DNA of 64,000 nucleotides from Glossina fuscipes (Eukaryota > Arthropoda > Insecta > Diptera > Glossinidae): contig NW_023998457.1 of the NCBI RefSeq assembly GCF_014805625.2, positions 3,741,203 to 3,805,202 of the forward strand, written 5' to 3'. The notes under the pieces are model-generated. The model made no database searches and was not told the origin of the DNA. It worked only from the letters and a program-made list of their open reading frames with translations. The translations under genes were made by a program, and so were the position numbers. Shown here one piece after another: positions 1-13,261 of the stretch; position 1 is the stretch's first letter, and every line of letters starts with the position of its first letter.

Positions 1-140
1 TGTCATGAAATTATCACACGTATCGCGTGAACATAGGTACTACCCCGAAATCGTATGGATCTGTCAACATCGTGATGCCATATGCGTATATGCTTCAGAC
101 AGGACACTTATTAAGTAATGTGTTGCAAATTCACATACCC
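1..140 (+). repeat. dispersed repeat family D, copy 1
   Basis: Aligns with 16,917-17,045: both start TGTCATGAAATT, share a middle GCCATAT block and end ACTTATTRAGTAATGTGTT. The 33-bp minisatellite follows directly in this copy but not in the other. Confidence 0.7.
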
Positions 141-149
141 CTTACTTAG

Positions 150-560
150 CGTGAATATAAATTCCGCATACATTTAGCACAGTATGTATATAAAATTCGG
201 ATACTTTTTACATAGAATATACTTAAATTCCGCACACTTTTCACATAGAATGGTTATAAATTTCGAATACTTTCAGCAAAGAATGTACATAAGTTTAGGA
301 CAATTCTTCCACAGAATGTATATAAATTCCCCATACTCTCTACACAGAATGTATATAAATTCCGAGAACCTTTTTATATAGAGCGTACGTAATGTCCGGA
401 TAATTCCTGCGGAGAATATATTTAAGTTCCGGATACTTTTTATACAGAATGAATTTAGACAAATATAAATTCCGGACACTTTCTACACAGAATGTATATA
501 AATTGTTGATACTTTTTTTCGCAGAGAACGTATAGAAATTCCACAGACTATTTACACCAA
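150..560. repeat. 33-bp minisatellite, about 11-12 diverged copies
   Basis: Unit resembles AGAATGTATATAAATTCCGG followed by ATACTTTTTACAC. Successive AGAA..TATAAATT blocks recur every 33 bases (for example 214, 247, 280, 313, 346). Because 33 is a multiple of three, reading frames on both strands stay open and give an 11-residue periodic peptide (xMYINSxxFxH-like). These open frames are a by-product, not genes. Confidence 0.85.
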
Positions 561-2380
561 ATGTATAAAATATAAATATATAACATTACGGATGCTAAGT
601 ACTCAAAATGATTTGAAAATGAACTGGATTGAGAAAGAACTAATGCTTGCACGGATCGGTCTTTCGATTTCGACGTAGAAAACAACACATGAACACATAT
701 CGTAATCGGATAATTTTGAATAATACACAGAAAAAAAAAAAACGTATATCTAGTAAGAAATCGAGGATGTGACACGAAAGTGCAGGAATCGTCGATTTAT
801 GTCTTGATTTCTTTTCCTTGTAAGCACTCTTCAACTGTTGCACAAAAAATTAAAAAATAATTGCATTTAATTTAGAAATTCCGTATAGTGAACTAATTTT
901 GGCGAAGGCCGTGAAGAAAAAAGATTGTTTTTGTTTTCTTCAGCTCCATCAAATGCTTGCCGCTGTAATTTTGAACGTGAAATAATCCTTTTTTTTTTGA
1001 TGATATAGTCTTTGTTTATTCCCTCATCATTTTCGTTTCTCACCGTTTATTTCGTTGTTGTTGTTGTTGTTGTTGTTTTTGGATATGTAAGTGATTCGTT
1101 TAATGCGCTATGGAAATATACAGTGTTAATGTAATACTTTTGTAAGTCCTGCGGCGAAAACGGATACGTTAACCGTTGCACAATAAAAAGTCAACTGAAT
1201 TCAATTCAAGCAAAAGGATACAATGAGACAAAGAACAAAACATAAAACGCACACCGAGCAGAATAGAAATAAACCGAGTGGAAAGAAAAAAAAAAACATT
1301 GAAATAATTCGTAAAATAAATTTGAGAAATGTATCTACATATAGGCAGGCAATTATGTACACATGTATGCGTGTGCATATGATGTATGCATAAATATGTA
1401 AACGCTTTATAAAAATAAAACAATAACAATGTTACATATATATTGCGCATAAAATAGCAGCAGAGTTAAACAGAAATTTATTTAATGCTAGAGAACATAA
1501 ACAATTTGCGAACGAATAAAATACAACAAGATTTAACATTATATGTGCATACACATACAATTATATGATTTAGTTTGTTTACGAAATATAATAGAGAAAG
1601 CGAATGGAAAAGTGAAATATAAAATATGCAGCCTAAGAACAACAACGATAACGGCAACGACCAAGAAAAACAATCGTTTGTATTAATGAGCTCCTCGTGG
1701 TACTTGTGCCAGTTATGGCGGTGGCGGGCATAGCAACGCGCACGTACCACATCCTTAGCTTAAGTAAGTGAATGAGTGGTTGTAGCCGAGATGTGACTGA
1801 CTTTTTTTTCCCCATTTCTCAAACAATTAAAACGTTGTTCTCTCTGTTCTTTTTTGTTAAATGGTTTTCTTTTCGTTTTTTTTTTTTCTTTGCTGCTGCT
1901 GCTGTTATTGTTGTTGTTTTTTTTTTTTTGCTGATATTTTTGATGAGGCCAAACAATGGAACGCTTAAAAGTAAAACGAAACGAATTTTTTTATATAATA
2001 TCTTTACAACTTGTTTGCCTATGCATATATATGTAAATATATATATGTGTGTGAATGAGTGTATGGTTTCTTCTTTCTCTTATTCCTCTTAGTAAACTTT
2101 TTTTTTTTTTTTTTACATTTCAAGAATTGGATTATAATAAATGTACCATTCGGTTTGCATTACTCAGAAATACTTATCCTTATGTTATTCTTTGAATACG
2201 AAGAAAAACACTTAACATAATAGCAAAGAAATTCTACAAGCACTAGTAAAAACCACATAAATTAGATCTAGTTCTCTGACCCGTATTTGTAACTCATCGA
2301 GTTACGTAAATTAAGCGGGAAAATGTAAAATTAACCTTATAATCGATCTGCACTTGCAATTAACTGCAAATAACGCTGTT
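560..2380. other. AT-rich intronic stretch with triplet and homopolymer runs
   Basis: No gene or dispersed family recognised. Holds a (GTT)n run at about 1,053-1,078, a TGC/TTG triplet run at about 1,888-1,918 and several T tracts. The lack of families A-C makes it a candidate single-copy island. Confidence 0.5.
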
Positions 2381-3085
2381 ATACCCTACACCACTTGTGG
2401 TACGGGATATATTATGTTAGTGCGGACGTCTGTAACACGCAGAAGGGCTTAAGATAGACCCGCATTTTATTATACCTAGTGATTCAGAATCACAATCTGA
2501 ATTGATTTAAATCTGTCTGTCCGTATGTCCGTCTAAAGTTTGTTCAAACTACAAGCCACAATTTTAAAAATATTTTCCTGAAATTTGGTACAGTGACGTG
2601 TTTTGAGCCAACAACGAACGTTATTGAAAATGGTTCGGATTGGTCCACTTTCTCGACCCCACAGTTGTTATTTCCAAAATTTCACGGCAAAAGTGGCTAA
2701 GTAGTAGTATTTGGGCATTTTAAATTGATCTGAAAACTTTGAACCTTTGGGAACTTTTGGCTGGGACAGTGTTTGAATCCCATCTCATATAACGAAAACT
2801 GGTATAATTTGCAAAGGTCCCTGACGAAAATTACTTCATAACAACAATTTAACATAAAAAATGAACTACACAAAATTTGGACCATCTTGGCCTATTTTTA
2901 AATCCAACCCTAAAGATTTTCAAGAAAATTGCTCCCTAGTATAGCAGAAAAGCCTAAGTTTTAATATGTGGTGATGAAAACTCACCTATAATAGTAAGTT
3001 CAAATAAAAGAGAAGAAGAGAAGACAATGCGGTGTAGAGCATTTAAACGTCGACCTTGCCTTGTTCTTACTTGATTTTTTCTAAT
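2380..3085 (+). repeat. family A copy (long form, about 700 bp)
   Basis: Starts TATACCCTACACCACTTGTG, carries the AGGGCTTAAGATAGACCC block, the CTGTCCGTATGTCCGTCT run near 2,515, a CGGATTGGTCCACTTTCTCG block and ends near GCGGTGTAGAGCATTTAA. The start and end blocks are imperfect inverted repeats. Confidence 0.8.
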
Positions 3086-3089
3086 TTTC

Positions 3090-4730
3090 CTTAAACGATG
3101 GGGTATACAAGTTTCCCCTTAAGGGATACATTGCCTATTATTTTTCACATCTTTCTACATATCTACGTCAGGGTATATATGAATTGATTTATACATAAGT
3201 ATAGAAAGCAGACATGAGGAAAATCGTAACGAAAAGCGTTCAATAATAAAATCGAATAAAATTAATGTCAAATAAATCCCTTAAGCGGTTGTAGTTCAAA
3301 GGTATAATTTTTTTTTTTTTTTTTTTTTTCCATAAGAGCGTCAATACACATGTACATCAATAACTACGTGAAGGTTTGTTTCGATTAACACTTTCTTAAA
3401 AGAAAGTGATTTTCTTATTTCATTTTTTATTTGATTTTATTAGTTCCATATCTCGTAATGACGGTATGTATAATAAATTTATCTTTTCTTTTGAAAGAAT
3501 CCAGTTTATATATGTATATTAGAAAGCCCTTATGCGAAATTCAAGCAAAAAATCATGATTTCATTCTACAATCTATTTGTTTGAAAGGTCGTTTGTGGTG
3601 AAAGCGACTCGCTGCTCGAAACGTCTACTCTACGAACTCCGTGTTTTTTTTCGTCTTAAACTTATAGACTATTTGAGCAATCATTGCTGCAAATTGCTGT
3701 TAGAATATACGAGGGTGAGTTAGGGCTGGAATAAATACTGCCGGGGACTGGCTAAGTACTTCTTGATCTATTGCATTATTCACTGAAGAGCTGTTTCATG
3801 TGGTGCCCACATTTATCCACATGCATGACTTGTTGTACGTATGCTGAAATTTAAGATCATCATATACCTACGTTAGTTTTGCTATCGCTATCTATTGTAA
3901 CGTCTATACAAGTAGCTACATATATATGTATAAATTATTGTGTCGGTGTATATAAATTGTAAGGACGACTTGTATCCTTTGTTTGAATGAAATAAATACA
4001 ATAAAAAATATATGTTCGGCCAAACACGACCATTAAAACCCTACACACTCCCCTTTTTATCATACAATTCTTCATTTATTTTCTTGATATAATGTATATA
4101 TGAAGGGATTGGTTTTCTGAAAACCTTTTTATCACAGCGAATCAGATTTTGAAGTGACTTAATCCATTTATAGTTTCTGACAAAACTCTTGTCTCTTTAA
4201 GTGTGAAAGACTAGACATCGTTGCCATAATAATCATCATGAGAATAGCCTTACACGGCTGGAGACAAAAACGTACACTTATGTGATCCTAACTTGGTATA
4301 CAATTTTATGCGCAAACTTTCATCATAGAAGCATTTATAATTAAATTTTTTGTTATGTATATTTCGTTAGAATCCTGACATGGAATGGGATTCTCAGAAT
4401 GGATTCATGTGGTTGAAATTCTTTGCAGTCAGTTTATTTAAATTTTCTTCATAATGCTTTAGATGTTAAATCTTTTTGCTAACCTTACATTTCCATTTAC
4501 GTACAGATCTCAAAATAGGCCAACCTGGTCCGAATTTACTACAATAAATTTTCATGTTTAATTCCTATTATAGATCAATTTCTGTTACAAAATATTAAAA
4601 ATTGTACTATTTTGCCATATAAAGATTTATTATCCGAAGAGGAGGAGGTGATTGAAACTATTCAGTAATTGTTGTTGAAAAGCTTTGCAAATTACTAATT
4701 CTTCTAAGGTAAAGATAAGTTTTTATTTTT
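3090..4730. other. intronic stretch, nothing recognised
   Basis: AT-rich, with a pure T tract at about 3,309-3,329. No coding signal and no family A/B copy seen. Confidence 0.4.
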
Positions 4731-4734
4731 ATAT

Positions 4735-5060
4735 ATTGTACCGTGTAGGGATATGTTCAGTTTAAAGGGATGTTTACAATACCAAGGAGGAATTGAGTTA
4801 CAGCCTCTTTTTCTTGTATCGATTGATTCAGAACCAATTTCTGTATCGATCTAAGCCAGTCTGTCCGTCATAGGTTCGTGTGCTTAACCTGTAGACCGCA
4901 ATTTTTAAGATGTTTTCGTTCAAATGATTCGGGCTGATACACCTTTTCGACCACTTCCCATATAACGCCTTGTTGCGAAAAATCGTCATTGAATAACTGT
5001 ATTAAGCAAAATGAGGGACGCATTTAATGGTGGGCCATGAGCCATGACAATGGTTTCACT
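4735..5060 (+). repeat. family A copy (short form)
   Basis: Contains ATCGATTGATTCAGAACC, CAGTCTGTCCGTC and TTTTCGACCACTTCCCATAT at the expected spacing and ends in the ATGGTGGGCCATGAGCCA block near 5,030. Confidence 0.75.
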
Positions 5061-5849
5061 TGTATCGATAAAGCTGTTCTCTTATTTACACAACTCGTTC
5101 TCAAACCATTTAATTCGATCATTACAATGACCTTGCTAAGGGAGAGCAACCTAAAGTGGGGAAAGCGAAAGGCAGGAGCACGATGGGAAGACAGACAATA
5201 GGACTTAATGAACGGACGTACATAGTTAATGCCGAGCGGACATATTGCTGAGGGCACCCAATAAACGATGAACAGACATGAAATGGACGGACACCTGACA
5301 AACAGCAGACGAATTCACTTTACTTTACTTTTTTTTATTTAACTTAATTTCAAAATTTTAATTAACCCCTAACTGCCTATTAAAACATCATATATTATCT
5401 TTCATTGTCATGGACGCTTAGAGCAATTCTCAGAAATTTACTTCTCCGATCCCAATCATAAATTCGTATTAAATTTCATCTACTGCGAGGTACTTCTTGG
5501 ATACATCATAGCCTGAGTTTTCATTGTTTTTCGTTTTATAAGAATTTCCAGAGGAGAGCTGGTCATATAGATTAGCGCGGTATCGTAAGGAACCTATTTT
5601 TCGCGTAAATCGGGAGATAAATGTAATGAATTACGACTTTTAAATTATAAACCTATCGAGCCGCTTATAACGATGTCCATGAAATATAAGTAACGATAGA
5701 ACACTGACAGAAATCTTAATAAAAAAAATGATGGCCTGCTGGTACTTACTGCCCTAAAGAGACGTAAAAAGCAGCTCATAAAGTTCTAAACAAACTGAAA
5801 AAGTTGTTAACAAGAGTAATGAAAAGTAAAGAACGATATAAACGAAAAA

Positions 5850-8010
5850 TCAAGTTAATGTAATTAAAGCCCGTTGCTTACTTTTAGTTGGCTTAAAAGA
5901 ATGTAAATTTTTAAATAAAAATTGTTTGTGCATAAATAACAAGAGAACGAGGATTGATGGATGCGGAGAAAATGTACGAAAAAAATTGCATTGCCTACTT
6001 TTAGATGTTTTAAAGCGACATAAAACATTGCGTCCAAAATCTATCAAGTATGTACAATAAAACCGACTGTTTCTTATTTGAAGCTTTATTCGAAGTATAG
6101 GCCATCGCTAGGTTTACATTTTTCCCGTCTGCCTGACAATTTACAGTTACAATACCAAAAGCAAAACTGTTGCTCTTCGAGTGGTAATCAGAAATAATTC
6201 TGTTTTCTGACTAGTAATTACCAGGCGAGTGCAAGAACAGACTTTGTTAAACGAACGAATGGACGCATCTCGTTCACTCGTTTTTTTTAACAATGAAAGA
6301 TTTAAATCGATTAATGCTTCGTGGAACGTTTCATCCGATTTTAATAACTATCATACTCTTCTGATCCCATTTCTGGCGACGGGAACCCAACTTTGGAAAA
6401 ATCGGGAGTGGTCGAAAAAATGATTCGATCTGAACTATTTGGAATAGCGTTTACTCTTAGCGCAAAACAATTTTCAACTTTCATCAATATGCTTCGAAAA
6501 TTGCAACCCCTTGCTTGAACACAAAAATACACGTACAGACATTAAACGGACAGAAAAGCTTAGATCGATTCAGAAAGTAATTCTGAATGATCGATATAAG
6601 AAAAGCTAGGTCCATCTGAAGATTCTCTGGGTGTTACAACCGTGGACACAAGCTTAGTATATCTTATATATCCTCTGCTATAAAGGGGTAGGAAGTAATA
6701 AAGAACAATACAACCGACAAAAAAAAAATGTATATATAATTATGTATATAAATATATACAAATATAATTAAAGCTCTTAGTTTTTTAAAAGGATATAAAA
6801 TTCTACGTAAACTTATTTGCAAAAATAACAACAAAAGAACAAACAAACGTGCAAGCACAAAAACTAAACGAACAAAAGAAAACGTTGCCTATTTTTAGTT
6901 GTCTTACAACTACATAAAACGTTGCGTCCAAATTCTACCAGGTATGTAAATATGAACCGGTAATTTTTATACAGAAGACACATGTTTATTGTATGATAGT
7001 TTATTCCCAGTGTTTCCTATCGCTAGCTATACATTTTTCTGACTTGCCTGACAATTTGTCCATGCAATGCAATGCAAAAAAAAAAAAAAAATGCCGCACT
7101 TTTGAGTAGTAATCAGAAGGACTTGTGCTTGAAGAGTAAGCAAAATGGACTAATACCTCCCATTTGACTATTTCCACCGCATCGCGAATCCATTTTCCTG
7201 TACGGATAGATGGACGAATATCATGTAAAAAAATTATATTTCGCGAGTTTTTTTAAACAGCGACAGGTTCAAATCCATTCATTGTTGCTGATAGCGTCTA
7301 ATATTAAATATGTTACCCGATTTTGGCAGCTAATGGGAGACCATACTCTTCGGATCCCGTCAAACACAAGATTTACTCCTGCCAAAGTAACTCATTTTTG
7401 CGGTCGACGTGGATGGTACGCGTGGTTATTATGGATTTCGTATCGTTCGGCCAAAGAATAAATGTTGTCGCCAAATGACTAGACCTTCTCAGTGTTAGAA
7501 AAAGTATATTTGCTTGGCTTGGTATGTGTTGATGTTACAATTGCTTATTATTGTCATATGTCCAACCTATAAAAAATGTACAACTTGAGACATTTGCGGG
7601 CAAGGCCTTGTAAGGAAAAAAATCCTATTCCATATTTACATACCTACTATCAAGAACTTAAGAAAATAAGATATGCTTCAGAAAGCAACATGGAATATAA
7701 AGAACGACACAGACAAGGAAAACTTAACACAATTAAAGCAAATAATTACAAATTTTTAGACGCATTAAAAGCACATAAAGCGTCGTTTCTGAAATATGAC
7801 AAAGACGAAAAACTTTTTGACGTCAAAAAGAACGACATGAGCAAAAAAAAATATTTAAAATATAGAAGATTGTAGAGAAGCGCTTGTTACAGTGACGAAT
7901 AATTAGTGATGATACAAACGGGAAGAAGAAATTGTAATACAATTAAAACAATTGCCTAATTTCAGGTGCATTGAAACGACATCATGTAACTTTCGTGGAA
8001 TATACACATA
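5850..8010. repeat. degenerate long-period repeat array (TTGCCTACTTTTAG units)
   Basis: A block resembling GTTGCCTACTTTTAGTTG, then TTAAAAxxACATAAARCGTTG and CGTCCAAATTCTAxCAxGTA, recurs near 5,870, 5,990, 6,885, 7,730 and 7,960. Around 5,985-6,200 and 6,885-7,125 the similarity extends over about 220 bp, including GACAATTT and AGTAATCAGAA. A 99-codon Lys-rich open frame at 7,576-7,875 overlaps one unit and is not taken as a gene. Confidence 0.65.
6395..6665 (-). repeat. family A copy, minus orientation
   Basis: Contains GGAGTGGTCGAAAAAATGAT, a GACATTAAACGGACAG block, GATCGATTCAGAAAGTAAT and GTGTTACAACCGTGG, the reverse complement of the family A order. Confidence 0.75.
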
Positions 8011-8204
8011 GAAAGCAAGGTTAGTACAGTTAAAACAAAACAAGTTGCTCTGAAAGTATTTAAAAGACTTCGTCTACGTATCCCGAAATTATAACGAAAC
8101 GTCTAGTGTCGTATAGCGAGAACAGAGAAGCAGGGTTTAATGTAAAGGATATTGCCTATGCTTTAATGTTTTTTTAAAAAAAAAACCAGGTTGGAAATTA
8201 TAAT

Positions 8205-8985
8205 ATATTCCGTCGTGACCGAACCCCTCACCATATACTTAAAAAGACTAAAAAAAAAAGAAAAGAACTATATTTTCATACACCGTATTGGATGGGCGTG
8301 TGGTGTTTAATTTTTTTCTATTTTCAGATAAAAGTGGAAATTTATATGATGTATGGGTTGTACAAAGCAAAGATGTTCGCAGTTTCTGGACATTGTAGGC
8401 GTGTCCATTAATCGGTTTGGATCATTTTCATATTCTTTTACAAATTTGTAGACGATATCTTTATTTTTGCGAGATACGGAGATACTACAGTTTTGCAAAC
8501 GGACAGATGGACATGCTTGAGACCGGCCATGTATTGTTATAGTATATGGGATTACAAAGGTATTGAAAGATCATTAAATGTTGATACACAATAGTATTGG
8601 ATAGGCATGGTCAATTTTTTGCATTTTTCCGATGGTGCTACAGAATTGCCCATAGCATATGCGTTCAAAGCAGGAAACCAATTTTTTATTTTCTTTGCAA
8701 AATGGATGTATTGTCAGTTTACATAGGCGTGCCTTTCGACCGATATGGCCCGCATTCAATACCAACCAACGAGGAAGAGCTTCCAATGTTTCTGACAGAG
8801 TTGAAGTCAATAACTTCAATTTCGCGGTCAGGAAAATATCATTGCACAGACGGACAGATGGACATGTTTAAATCGATTCGAATATATATACTTCGTGGGG
8901 CTCTGTAGTTTCGTTCTGAGTGTTGCAAAGAATTTTGACAAAATGAATACACCCTTCATCGTTCGGTGATGAGCATTCAAATTCT
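8205..8985 (+). repeat. family B copy, near full length
   Basis: Starts around TTCCGTCGTGACCGAAC. Contains two similar halves (GGCGTGTCCATTAATCGGTT and GGCGTGCCTTTCGACCGATA), ACGGACAGATGGACATG twice, and ends GACAAAATGAATACACCC then TTCGGTGATGAG. Colinear with the copies at 21,509 and 53,535. Open frames here are shadows of the repeat. Confidence 0.8.
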
Positions 8986-9484
8986 ATGAAAAACCTAGGA
9001 AACCGAAACACTTCATGTAGAAGAGCAAAGATGAAACAGAGAACAAAGGAAAATGTGTAATAATAATAAAAATAAAAACATAACGGTTGACTTCTTTCAG
9101 ACGTCTTTAAAAATACAAAGCAATCTTTCTGAAACTCATAACACATTTATCAAATCCCAAAATTTACTGCAAAATGCAATGGAGATTGACTAACGACATA
9201 ATGAGAGGAGAAAAGTTTAATAGATAAAAATTAAGAAAAATAAATGTTTATCGACTTTGAGAGGCCCTAAGAATATAGATTTCAAAGAAATGTATACTTA
9301 AAGAAGGAAAAGATTTTTGCCGCAAATGACATAAAGAAAAGTTAAAGAGAGTTTTAACATTTCCGGGTTTTCAGCTCAAGTTCTTCAACAGTGTAGACGG
9401 TAGGATGAAAATTTTTACCCTTTGTTAATTCTTAGATTCGCTATTCGTCATATCACATGAAACGTTCAATAATTGATCTCTTTG

Positions 9485-10264
9485 ATGCGAATTGAAAAGG
9501 GTGCAAAATACCAAAAGTCGTCAGACTTACGACATCGATTTAGAAGAGAATATAATTCGCTCGTGTGCGTGGCAGCTTCCAAATCATTCAACGCCATCGA
9601 CGTCCCCGACTTAATCGATCGATCCAGCATAGAATATGATTCGCATGCGCGGTTGGCAGCTTCCAAATCATGCCTAGACAAAGTCAATTGCGGGCACCGA
9701 AAAGCTCAGATGGTCATGGACATTGAGGGTATATTCAACACCATCGACGTCACCGACTTAATCGATCGAACTACCATAAAATATAATTCCAATGCGCGGG
9801 TGGCAGCTTCCAAATCATGCCTAGACAAACTCGGTTGCGTGCACCAAAAAGCTCAGATGCTCATGGACATCGAGGGTATATTCAATACCATCGACGTCAT
9901 CGACTTAATCGATCGACCTAGCATAAAATATGATTCGCATGCGCGGGTGGCAACTTCCAAATCATGCCTAGACAAACTCGGTTGCGTGCAGCGTACAGCT
10001 CAAATGCTCATGGATGACAGAGCTATATCTAAAACCATCAAAGTCCTTCACATGGGCTGTGCTGAGCTTATGTGGAGAAAACCTACGGGACGATTCTTCC
10101 ACGGAGATAAAAGACATCTTTTCGCCGATCAAGTTTGCTTACAGAGCTACTCGCCTTTCTCAACGTTTGAACCTAGAGCAGCCCGCACACCACCCAATAT
10201 TCTGACGCGATACCTGTGTCTTGAACGACACTGGTTACCTTTAGAATTAGATTACTTCAAGTAA
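9485..10264 (+). repeat. 147-bp tandem array in an open frame; possible LINE reverse-transcriptase motif A
   Basis: Units begin GCAGCTTCCAAATCA at 9,572, 9,656, 9,803 and 9,950: spacing 84 (a unit with 63 nt missing), 147 and 147. All steps are multiples of three, so a 259-codon frame from the ATG at 9,485 stays open to the stop at 10,262. Each full unit encodes KAQMxMDIEGIFNTIDV. This resembles motif A of LINE reverse transcriptases (hydrophobic-xDIEGAFN; the Asp is catalytic). None of the other RT motifs is seen, and the 80-residue tail from about 10,020 is unassigned. Probably an expanded LINE fragment; a genuine protein-coding array is the alternative. Confidence 0.5.
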
Positions 10265-12470
10265 TCCCTCCTGTCGTAACCGACTTTTTCATTTTTCCCT
10301 CCCTCTACGTAGAATCCTTCTTAACAAAACAAAAAAAGAATTTAAAGAGAGCTACGCTCGAGTAAATATGTTTATGAGATTCACAAGGCACGAGTAAAAG
10401 ATTTCATCAAGTCAATGTGCATTTGCCTAGCATAAGATGTGGTAAGTGATTTAGCCAAGCGTTTCCGCTATTTGTTCATTAAGGAAATTATCGCTTGAAG
10501 TAACAAAGTTGAAGCTTAATATTTATATTCTTTAGATTAGAATTTAAAATGATTTCTTATGAATTTGACTTTATATAAAAACTCTTAAGAATATCAATGA
10601 GACAGAGTATCGTGATGGCACTAGCGTAGTTATGATAATTGTGAATTTTATTTAAGGCAATGGATCTTATTTGCTTTTAATTAAGCATGCGAATGTGTCA
10701 CCAAAAGAGAGAATAAGAAATTTTATGATTACACACTCATAATCTTTACGTTAGTAATAAACTAAAATCTTAACTTACGTCTGATGCCCCAATCCATCAT
10801 TTTGTCTTACAATGATGATGACAACGAAAACTACAACGACGACGAATGTATACGAATGGTACGTTACCAGCGCAAAACCATTAATAATATAACACAGCAA
10901 TAGCAACAAGAATAAGAAGGAAAAAAAAAAAAACAAAAAACACCCGCGTAGTTAAAAGAGAAGAGTTTTATAAACAAAAAACCAAAAAAAAAAAAAAAAT
11001 CCGAAATAAAAAGACAAAAGCAAAATAACAATACACCGCTTAACGACTATGACGTTATATAGCACGATACACAACACTTACTATACGCTATATAAGCACG
11101 CACAGCACACAACTAATTTAACATTTTTGCATACACATACACATACACATAAGTATACGCATATATACGCACACACAATTGCCTGTTAAATGTAAGCTAA
11201 ACTAAGTAAGAAAATAATCTCTGCGGTTGGATATGCTTGTTGTGTATAATCTTTGTGGGGACAATGGTATCATCATTAATGGCCAATGTTGAGACATTGA
11301 TGTCGATGGCATCGACCAACCAACTAACTTACTAATAACAACCAATAATTTAAATTCTTCAACATATTTTTTATTTATTTATTTATTTTTTATTTATTTT
11401 ATTCAGATTTCTTAATTTTCTTTTTTTTCACATTTCTTTTGTTTACATTTTATTGCTTTGAAATCTACTTTAAATCGTTGTCTGGCATTTTCAAAACGCG
11501 ATCCATTTAATACATACACTCAATGGCACCGTTTAAAAATCACTTTAGTGTTTTTTAATTAAAAAAAAAAAAAATAAAAAAGCAAAAAAATACAAACATA
11601 CGCACGTACATACATATCTTATCGACTGAAAAGTTAGTTTATTTCTCGATTTTTTTTTCTCTTTATCTCTCTCTCCCGTTTGATTGATTCTTTGGAGATT
11701 TCATTTCTTTAATTTCATTTTCAATACAAGAATTGCGGCATTTCTTTGTGAATTCTCTTTTTCTTTTTTTTTAAAGCAAAAAAAAAAAAAAAAAAAAAAA
11801 ACAAAACAAAACAAAAAAAAAATTCCAAAGAAGAAAACAACAATAAAAAAATTAACGATAGCAGTAATAACAGAAATCAAAACAAAAATATAAGTTCAAT
11901 AAAACCGTATCTACTCTTACGACCGACCGACCAAGCGTAGGTGGTGTGTTGCAATTGCCACAAATGAAACATTACTAACTGAACTGAAGCAACACGGATA
12001 TATAGGAGAGTAGTAGAGTATGCTATATATACTATGCTACAGGCCAGAGCATAGAACTTCTTTAATTCAACACACTCAGGCATACTTACGCATACAAACA
12101 CAAACATAAACAGAGATTAACGACACTACATCGAACGGCAAAGCAAATTCCTATAGAAAATACAGGCACTCACTTACTCGCTCACTCACAATTTACGTAT
12201 ATATGAAAAAAGTGAAGAGGGTTAACGATTCAAGCAGTTCGTTTTAAACGAACTAAACGAACGCACATGGGGGATATTACATATGTATATGTGCGTGTGT
12301 ATCGATATGAATATGGATATGTATAATGTACGTGTATGTGTTGATATATTCATAAATATAACAAACAGCGCAAATCCGAGAAATGAAACGCGAACACATG
12401 CATATAAACACACGCACACACACACACCTATTGCAATGAACATATGCCAATATATATATGCAATACTAAG

Positions 12471-12505
<35 letters not shown>

Positions 12506-13250
12506 CCATTCATTCGCTTACACTTTCTATATTAACTATTATAGCAGAAAAATACGGGATGAAGCCAGAAATCCTTGATATACAAACAAATATACATATA
12601 TGTTAAATTATTCGCGGAATGTAAAATAAAACAAAAAAAAACCGAAACGAACTATCAAACATGTATACACTCGTGGATAGTGCATGCACTCATACATACA
12701 AAAGCACATTATTTATTATTCTCTAGTACACCACCACATAATATGTGTGAACAAGTGTTCTTAGAACAAGTTTGAATAGTACGCGCGCACTAACTAACAT
12801 ATACATAAATACAAATAAGTGTTTCAGTTACTTTTACTATTTTTTTTTTTTTTAAGCTCATTTTACAAACAAAAGGACCGACAACAAAAATATGACATAA
12901 GAAAAAAGTCGCGGAAACTACTGAATAAATAGTCCGCGAACTATTGCATAGAAATTTTGTTTTCATTCAGATATATTAAAAAGACCCGAATTTATATTTT
13001 GTTCGGACGTAGTATGACGGTGACGATGGATAAGCGAAGATCCCTTGCAAAGATCGTATACCTTGCAGCACCAAACAGTCCAAGGAATAGTAAAAGTAAG
13101 ATTTCTTTGATTGGAAACAGGAAATGGGGGACACAATCCTTTCCAAATTCCATTCCAAATTCAATCCACGGCCATCCGCTGACTGTATATCAGTGCGACA
13201 AAAAAGTATTTTTAAAAAAAACACTAGCACTTAAGGCTATCGTCTCTACT
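10265..13250. other. single-copy-looking intronic island with CA repeats and A tracts
   Basis: No family A-C copy seen. Holds A runs (about 10,919-10,934, 10,984-10,999, 11,778-11,800), a CA-type microsatellite at about 12,412-12,427 and a longer (CA)n at about 12,473-12,500, and many short CATACA motifs. No coding signal. Confidence 0.5.
12473..12500. repeat. (CA)n microsatellite
   Basis: About 14 uninterrupted CA units, following a shorter CA tract some 50 bp upstream. It opens meaningless frames on both strands. Confidence 0.9.
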
Positions 13251-13261
13251 AAAATTTCTAC

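Noticed and set aside
184..381. Repetitive 11-residue-period peptide as a small gene
   Set aside because: It is fully explained by the 33-bp minisatellite, which also opens the opposite strand.
7576..7875. 99-codon Lys-rich open frame as a gene
   Set aside because: It overlaps a repeated block shared with 5.9-8.0 kb, has AT-driven composition and no domain resemblance.
8597..8908. 103-codon open frame as a gene
   Set aside because: It lies wholly within a family B copy and is not conserved in frame in the other copies.
12222..12606. Open frames of about 100 codons on both strands
   Set aside because: They read through CA/TG and AT microsatellites; His/Thr or Val/Cys-rich composition is typical of such repeats.
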